From contig CAWIKR010000003.1 of the NCBI GenBank assembly GCA_963836775.1, positions 1,302,001-1,366,000 on the forward strand: a stretch of DNA of 64,000 bases, in the 5' to 3' direction. The translations under genes were made by a program, and so were the position numbers. Below the pieces are notes generated by a model, which was not told the origin of the DNA, ran no database searches, and saw only the letters and a list, made by a program, of their open reading frames with translations. The stretch is from DASQPR01 sp963836775. GTDB lineage: Bacteria; Actinomycetota; Actinomycetes; Mycobacteriales; Micromonosporaceae. Below are positions 61,269-64,000 of the stretch, piece by piece. The number at the start of each line of letters is the position of its first letter. Positions within the stretch are counted from its first letter, which is position 1.

Positions 61269-63884
61269 ACGTTGCGGATCCCGATCGAAGACGTACGCCC
61301 GACTGTCGACTGCGGCGCATATCCGTCGAAGGCGGTGGTCGGAGAGCTGGTGCCGATCGCCGCTGTGGCCTATCGCGACGGCCACGACGCAATCGGCGTA
61401 CACGTGCTGTGGAGCGGTCCGGACGGCGTCGAGAATCGAGTCCGGATGACGCCCGCGGACAACGACAACTGGCACGCCACCATCCGGGTTGACGCGGTCG
61501 GCATGTGGTCGTTCACCGTCGAGGCGTTCGCTGATCCATATCTGACCTGGCGCCACGGCGTACTCAAAAAGCTGGAAGCCGGGCAGGGTCCGACGGAGCT
61601 GGCCAACGACCTTGCCGACGGCGCGAACATCCTGGATCGGGCGACGCCCGATCCGGACAGTCAGGAGCGGGTACGCCTGGCCGCCGCGGCCCTGCGCAAC
61701 GACAAGCTCGTGCTGTCGGCGCGGGTCACGCCGGCCCTGGGTCTCGATGGCGTGCTGTGGCATCACCCGGTCCGCGAGCTGGTGTCGGCGACCGAACCTG
61801 GATCGATCTGGGTGGACCGGCAGCGCGCGCTGTTCTCGGCCTGGTATGAGTTCTTTCCCCGGTCCGAAGGCGCGGTCCCGGCCAGCAAGACCAAGCCGGC
61901 CCAGCATGGCACGTTCCGGACCGCGGCGAACCGGCTGCGGGCCGTCGCCGAGATGGGTTTCGACATCATCTACCTGCCGCCGATTCACCCGATCGGCATC
62001 GTCAACCGCAAGGGCCCGAACAACACCCTGGTGGCCCGGGCCGATGACGTCGGATCGCCGTGGGCGATCGGTTCCGCCGACGGCGGCCACGATGCGGTCC
62101 ACCCGAAGCTCGGCACCCTCGACGACTTCCGAGCCTTCGTCGCGGTGGCCAGGGAGAACGGCCTCGAGGTCGCGCTGGACCTGGCGCTGCAGTGCGCGCC
62201 GGATCACCCGTGGGTGACGTCGCACCCGGAGTGGTTCACCACCAAGCCGGACGGCAGCATCGCCTACGCCGAGAATCCGCCCAAGAAATATCAGGACATC
62301 TATCCGCTGAACTTCGACAACGACCCGGACGGCATTCGCGACGAGGTGCTCCGTGTCGTGCTGCACTGGGTGGACCAAGGCGTCGAGGTGTTCCGCGTGG
62401 ACAACCCGCACACCAAGGCGTTCGACTTCTGGAGCTGGCTGATCTGGCGGGTCAAGGCGGTCAACCCGGATGTGCTGTTCCTGGCCGAGGCGTTCACCCG
62501 GCCGGCGGTCATGCACGGGCTCGGCAAGCTCGGCTTCACCCAGTCCTACACCTACTTCACCTGGCGGACCACGGCCTGGGAACTGCGCGACTACTGTGAA
62601 GAGCTGGTCGCCAGCATCGACCACATGCGGCCCAACTTCTGGCCCAACACCCCGGACATCCTGCACGACAGCCTGCAGCACGGCGGTCCGGCGATGTTCC
62701 GGATCCGGGCCGTGCTGGCGGCCATGCTGACCCCGTCCTGGGGGATGTACGCGGGCTACGAACTCTTCGAGCACGTCGCCCGACCGGGTGCCGAGGAATA
62801 CATCGACAATGAAAAGTTCGAGCTGAAATTCCGGGACTGGGACACCGCGGCCAAGTCCGGCCAGTCGCTGGCGCCGTTCGTCGGCACGCTGAACCGGATC
62901 CGGCGCCACAACCCGGCCCTGCACTGGATGCGCAACCTGCGCTTCCACGACGTCGACAACGATGCGGTGTTGTGCTTCTCCAAGCGCGATCCGGACAGTG
63001 ACAACACCGTCTTGGTGGTGTGCCTGATGGACTCTTATCACCCGCACTGGACCAACGCCTCGCTGGACATGCCCGCGCTCGGCTTCGACTGGCACGAGCG
63101 GTTCTGGGTTCGCGACGAGCTCAGCGGCGCGGTCTACAACTGGGGCCAGAACAACGCCGTGCACCTCGATCCGCAGGTGCAGGTCGCCCACATCTTCACC
63201 GTGCACCGGACCGAGCCGCCCCGGATGCCGGCCCCGCTGGCCGAGGCCGAGCTGGAGGTCGAGTCGATCCTCGATCTGGAGAACGACCGTGACCACGCGC
63301 CGCCGTCACCGCCTGAGCCTCCGGAGCCGCCGGCCGTGGAGCGGATCGCGCTCGTGGTGACCGAGCGGGTCCTCGATGACCCGGCCTCCGACGACCCGGC
63401 CTCCGATGCGCCTGCCTCCGGGGTGCCCGTGGCATCCGCGCCGGCCGCGCCGCCCGAGACGGTGCCGGCCACGCCGATCTCCGCGCCACCGGCCCCGGCC
63501 CACCCGATCTCCGCGCCGCCGGCTCCATCGACGCCGATTTCGGTGCCGCCGGCCCCGCCCACGCCGATCTCGGTGCCGCCGGCACCGGCGAGGCCGATTT
63601 CGGTGCCACCGGCGCCACCGGAGCCCGACCCGGTGCACCCGACCGGAGCGGCGGCCGCGCGGCCGGCGGCGGCGAGCAGGACTAAACCAGTGCCTTCCGG
63701 GGCCGCAGATCGACGTGCGGCCACACCGACATCGCCGGCCGCACCGGCACCGGCCGCACCGGCCGCACCGGCCGTCGCGCCTGCCCCGAAGGCGGCTCCA
63801 GCCGCATCGGGGGGCCCGGCGCCGGCCGCCGGCCCGGCCGAGAAGAATATGCCGAGGACCGCCTCTAGCAGCGAGGACTCATGA
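61266..63884 (+). CDS. glgE: Alpha-1,4-glucan:maltose-1-phosphate maltosyltransferase
   Basis: GlgE extends alpha-glucan with maltose from maltose-1-phosphate (GlgE pathway from trehalose). It is a GH13_3 protein: N-terminal beta domain (residues 1-125), helical insertion, then the barrel with IYLPPIHPIGIVNRKGPNN, EVFRVDNPHTKAFDFW (nucleophile Asp) and VLFLAEAFTRP (acid Glu). The core ends near residue 675 (AHIFTVHRTE). A Pro/Ala-rich tail of about 190 residues, with repeats of about 15 residues (PISVPPAPPT), is far beyond the usual length of about 660-700. The stop overlaps the glgB start by four bases. Confidence 0.95.
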   Translation: MTLRIPIEDVRPTVDCGAYPSKAVVGELVPIAAVAYRDGHDAIGVHVLWSGPDGVENRVRMTPADNDNWHATIRVDAVGMWSFTVEAFADPYLTWRHGVLKKLEAGQGPTELANDLADGANILDRATPDPDSQERVRLAAAALRNDKLVLSARVTPALGLDGVLWHHPVRELVSATEPGSIWVDRQRALFSAWYEFFPRSEGAVPASKTKPAQHGTFRTAANRLRAVAEMGFDIIYLPPIHPIGIVNRKGPNNTLVARADDVGSPWAIGSADGGHDAVHPKLGTLDDFRAFVAVARENGLEVALDLALQCAPDHPWVTSHPEWFTTKPDGSIAYAENPPKKYQDIYPLNFDNDPDGIRDEVLRVVLHWVDQGVEVFRVDNPHTKAFDFWSWLIWRVKAVNPDVLFLAEAFTRPAVMHGLGKLGFTQSYTYFTWRTTAWELRDYCEELVASIDHMRPNFWPNTPDILHDSLQHGGPAMFRIRAVLAAMLTPSWGMYAGYELFEHVARPGAEEYIDNEKFELKFRDWDTAAKSGQSLAPFVGTLNRIRRHNPALHWMRNLRFHDVDNDAVLCFSKRDPDSDNTVLVVCLMDSYHPHWTNASLDMPALGFDWHERFWVRDELSGAVYNWGQNNAVHLDPQVQVAHIFTVHRTEPPRMPAPLAEAELEVESILDLENDRDHAPPSPPEPPEPPAVERIALVVTERVLDDPASDDPASDAPASGVPVASAPAAPPETVPATPISAPPAPAHPISAPPAPSTPISVPPAPPTPISVPPAPARPISVPPAPPEPDPVHPTGAAAARPAAASRTKPVPSGAADRRAATPTSPAAPAPAAPAAPAVAPAPKAAPAASGGPAPAAGPAEKNMPRTASSSEDS

Positions 63885-64000
63885 TGGACCAGGTGATCGC
63901 CGGCACCCACCACGATCCGCACTCGGTGCTCGGCGCCCATCCGTCGGGCGACGGCACCAGCACCGTGATCCGGACCCTGCGGCGTGGCGCTCGCGAGGTG
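63881..64000 (+). CDS. glgB: 1,4-alpha-glucan branching enzyme, N-terminal fragment (runs off window)
   Basis: ATG 63881 overlaps the glgE stop (ATGA). The visible 40 residues, MMDQVIAGTHHDPHSVLGAH and then VIRTLRRGAREV, match the GlgB N-terminal domain (HDPHSVLGxH). GlgB makes alpha-1,6 branches in the glucan extended by GlgE; glgE-glgB linkage is standard in actinobacteria. Confidence 0.9.
   Translation, partial: MMDQVIAGTHHDPHSVLGAHPSGDGTSTVIRTLRRGAREV

Overview
The window is a high-GC actinobacterial chromosome segment. The order polA - rpsA - coaE - uvrB - terC is the housekeeping order known from mycobacteria and other Actinobacteria. Many GTG starts, SARP and LacI regulators, a GlgE-GlgB pathway and probable leaderless promoters point to a Micromonosporaceae-like or related actinomycete. 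This placement is inference; no rRNA or tRNA gene was seen.

Layout: 1-17.4 kb holds replication, repair and translation genes (polA 3' end, rpsA, coaE, uvrB) mixed with small enzymes, a two-component system, and a pnuC-nadR operon. At 17.6 kb a manganese (yybP-ykoY type) riboswitch precedes terC. At 18.8-22.5 kb a minus-strand operon looks like muropeptide recycling (serine hydrolase, YhhN-like protein, L-Ala-D/L-Glu epimerase, NlpC/P60 peptidase). At 22.6-25.0 kb lies a compact module: an XRE regulator with a helical C-terminal region, a 58-codon secreted-peptide gene, and a divergent unknown gene across four TTGNCAA boxes. At 25-37 kb come typA, an amine oxidase, a lytic-transglycosylase lipoprotein, a STAND-like NTPase with a partner that shares its N-terminal domain, an aminotransferase and a PfkB-GNAT fusion.

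At 37.3-41 kb a minus-strand operon contains a cupredoxin, a 31-codon peptide with a very strong ribosome binding site, two strong hairpins, an adenylate-forming enzyme and two membrane proteins. It lies beside a wrecked DrrAB-type exporter and a SARP regulator, and resembles an undescribed ribosomal-peptide or small-peptide locus. At 47.8-60.4 kb a long catabolic run comprises a LacI regulator, sugar ABC permeases and binding protein, two ADP-ribosylglycohydrolases, ribokinase, a glycosidase-like/FGE fusion, an esterase, a class III CoA-transferase and a CitE-like lyase. Palindromic LacI operators mark it. The window ends with glgE and the start of glgB.

Two features recur. First, four genes (a membrane-anchored protein, YhhN, the STAND NTPase, the ABC ATPase) each need removal of one base from a short homopolymer to restore one frame: either sequence errors or recent decay. 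Second, short tandem repeats sit at gene ends (several span the stop codon) and in 5' leaders, and GATC-containing palindromes lie between genes, including two 91-bp copies in opposite orientation.
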